Positions 18,720 through 20,040 of a stretch of 20,040 nucleotides of DNA are shown here, piece by piece. The stretch spans positions 42,501 through 62,540 of the forward strand of contig JABUQX010078651.1 in the NCBI GenBank assembly GCA_015478945.1. The letters are read 5' to 3'. The notes below the pieces were generated by a model. The model was not told the origin of the DNA and ran no database searches. It saw nothing but the letters and a program-made list of their open reading frames with translations. The DNA comes from Trachelipus rathkii. Taxonomy: Eukaryota; Arthropoda; Malacostraca; Isopoda; Trachelipodidae. A program made the translations under genes and the position numbers. The stretch's first letter is position 1; each line of letters starts with the position of its first letter.

Positions 18720-20040
18720 TCTAAGGTTAAAGTGACAGAACATTAGCAGTTCCCCATTTCAGGGGATAACCTATTTCTGTGGCTTTTCATAATATTCTCC
18801 TGTTCTTAATATTCTTTCACTTTCGACTGATGACGGTGGAGCTTGAAAGGTATTTTTATTGCTAGTTTTTTCAAATATTCATAAAACTATTTCAGTGTTT
18901 TTCCACCAATTGAAGGGAATAATCAATTGTCTTCACTGGCAAAGTAGGCAAACTTAATATAATTGTTTATTTCTTGATGTAATTCCGTATGTGGCCTTTT
19001 ACTTTTATGTACAAAAATCACATCGTCATAAGAATGGGACTTTCTTTTTTTCACTCTCACTTTCTTTTTTCTGTATGACGATTTTGATGCCAGACAGATT
19101 TCTTTAAAAACATCCATAAAGAAAATGAAATGGAACGTTCAGCTTGCAAACTTTCCCATCACGTAATCATCGTCAGCAGATAGAGTCAGGAGCTAAATCT
19201 TCATGCATTTTTCCATTCCTCAACGACCATATTTTTTAATGATTCATCTGATTCATGTTGAAAAATTAGCTCGAATCGCAGATCTAAGAAAGTAGCTTCA
19301 CACACAAAGATTTATCCCATAGAAACTTAGAAGTCTTTTTTCTACTGATTTCTTTAGCTCTTCACGAGTGTAATTATTCCACTGAAGCTTTGCTTTTAAT
19401 TGCCTTAATTAAATGAGATTTATGAATATTGCAAAAATGGAAGGGATCACTTGGCGCGACTGTTACTTTTCCGTTTAAGATTCTTGTTTTAAAGTGAATG
19501 TTGTCAAATGGCTTCAGAATAATGGGAATAATTTTCCCACTGAAAATCAGCCAACATTTTCTGATTGCATTCATAGCTACATGGATAGGAAAACTTTTTG
19601 TTCAAACAATCTTTTAAACATATCATAAGTTCTGTTCCAGCGTGTAGAACGTCTTGAATTAATTTATGCTGTTTGAACATTCAAGCTGCTAATCTGTAAA
19701 GTTTATTCTTTGCAGGCTGCCGTTTCTGAATGTGAAAAGAGAGGATTATGCCTTCTGCAAGTAAATAAAATATTTTAACAAACTTCTGCATAATAATTGA
19801 ATCGTTGAATGCATAGTGCAAGCAATGTGAAATAATACATGAAATTGAGTAACAAGCCCTCTCCTTATACAGCTACCAATGTTGGTCCTTTTCTGCCCGA
19901 TACACGTGAAAATGCAATTCTATTTTTTAGAATATTGAATAAATGTCCAAGGGGCCCTGATAGATCGTGGAACAACCATACAGGAGGAAGATTTTCGTCC
20001 TCACGAGTATTTTTCGGTGGTATCACAAATGTGGCTATAT
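18720..20040 (-). pseudogene. hAT-2 transposase pseudogene, 5' end off window
   Basis: Read on the minus strand, in order: TNIGSCIRRGL (about 19890), then ISHCLHYAFNDSI (about 19825), matching the 'HC.H...ND' part of hAT transposases. TRWNRTYDMFKRLFEQK (19645 downwards) is the highly conserved 'TRWNS' block. IIPIILKPFDNIHFKTR (about 19530) follows, then ELHQEINNYIKF, NWWKN (18911-18897), PPSSVESERI (18839-18810), NRLSPEMG and ELLMFCHFNL at the end. These are the hallmarks of the hAT C-terminal dimerisation domain. Frameshifts after LSM, within RLSPEMG and elsewhere, and a stop after ASEDN, inactivate it. The catalytic residues upstream lie at or beyond the right edge. It differs from hAT-1 in sequence and end motif, so it is a separate family. 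Confidence 0.85.

Overview
The window looks like nuclear DNA from an animal with a large, repeat-rich, AT-rich genome. I see no prokaryotic gene structure, rRNA, tRNA or CRISPR array. Support for an animal: two exons of an ALDH16A1-type aldehyde dehydrogenase with canonical GT-AG splice sites, a CR1/L2-like LINE, two hAT transposons, and long (TA)n and (AAT)n microsatellites. The abundance of AT microsatellites would suit a crustacean, for example a decapod, but no marker here fixes the taxon.

Layout. (1) Bases 1-3191 carry the 5' end of a host gene on the minus strand, ALDH16A1: first coding exon 3084-3191, a 2.58-kb intron, then exon 270-499; the rest of the gene lies off the left edge. The intron holds an (AAT)n tract, a short 45-bp tandem duplication and perhaps an old LINE scrap. 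A TA microsatellite of about 250 bp begins about 20 bp upstream of the ATG. (2) Bases 3462-6115 are intergenic, with a diverged tandem repeat of about 320 bp into which an 828-bp foldback element (4903-5730) seems to have jumped. (3) Bases 6118-11990 are a LINE cluster. An older 5'-truncated copy (A, 6118-7650, resuming at 11291-11704) is split by a longer copy of the same family (B, 7651-11290). A fourth 3' end (D) lies inverted against the tail of A. (4) Bases 12000-13760 are mostly anonymous, with an array of six hyphenated palindromes spaced about 42 bp apart and a larger imperfect stem. (5) Bases 13863-16099 are a complete but decayed hAT element inserted in TA repeats. (6) From 16230 a second hAT end begins; its decayed transposase is read on the minus strand from about 19990 down to 18720 and runs off the right edge. 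Between the two parts lies a decayed plus-strand copy of a multi-copy, functionally uncharacterised protein family (16760-17948), probably nested in the hAT.

Only the ALDH16A1 exons look intact and under coding constraint. Every transposon-derived frame carries stops and frameshifts. The main biological content is the nesting history (LINE into LINE, foldback into tandem repeat, probable element into hAT) and the way TA microsatellites are carried by, or flank, these elements. I found no convincing new multi-gene system. The least understood item is the uncharacterised family at 16760-17948.
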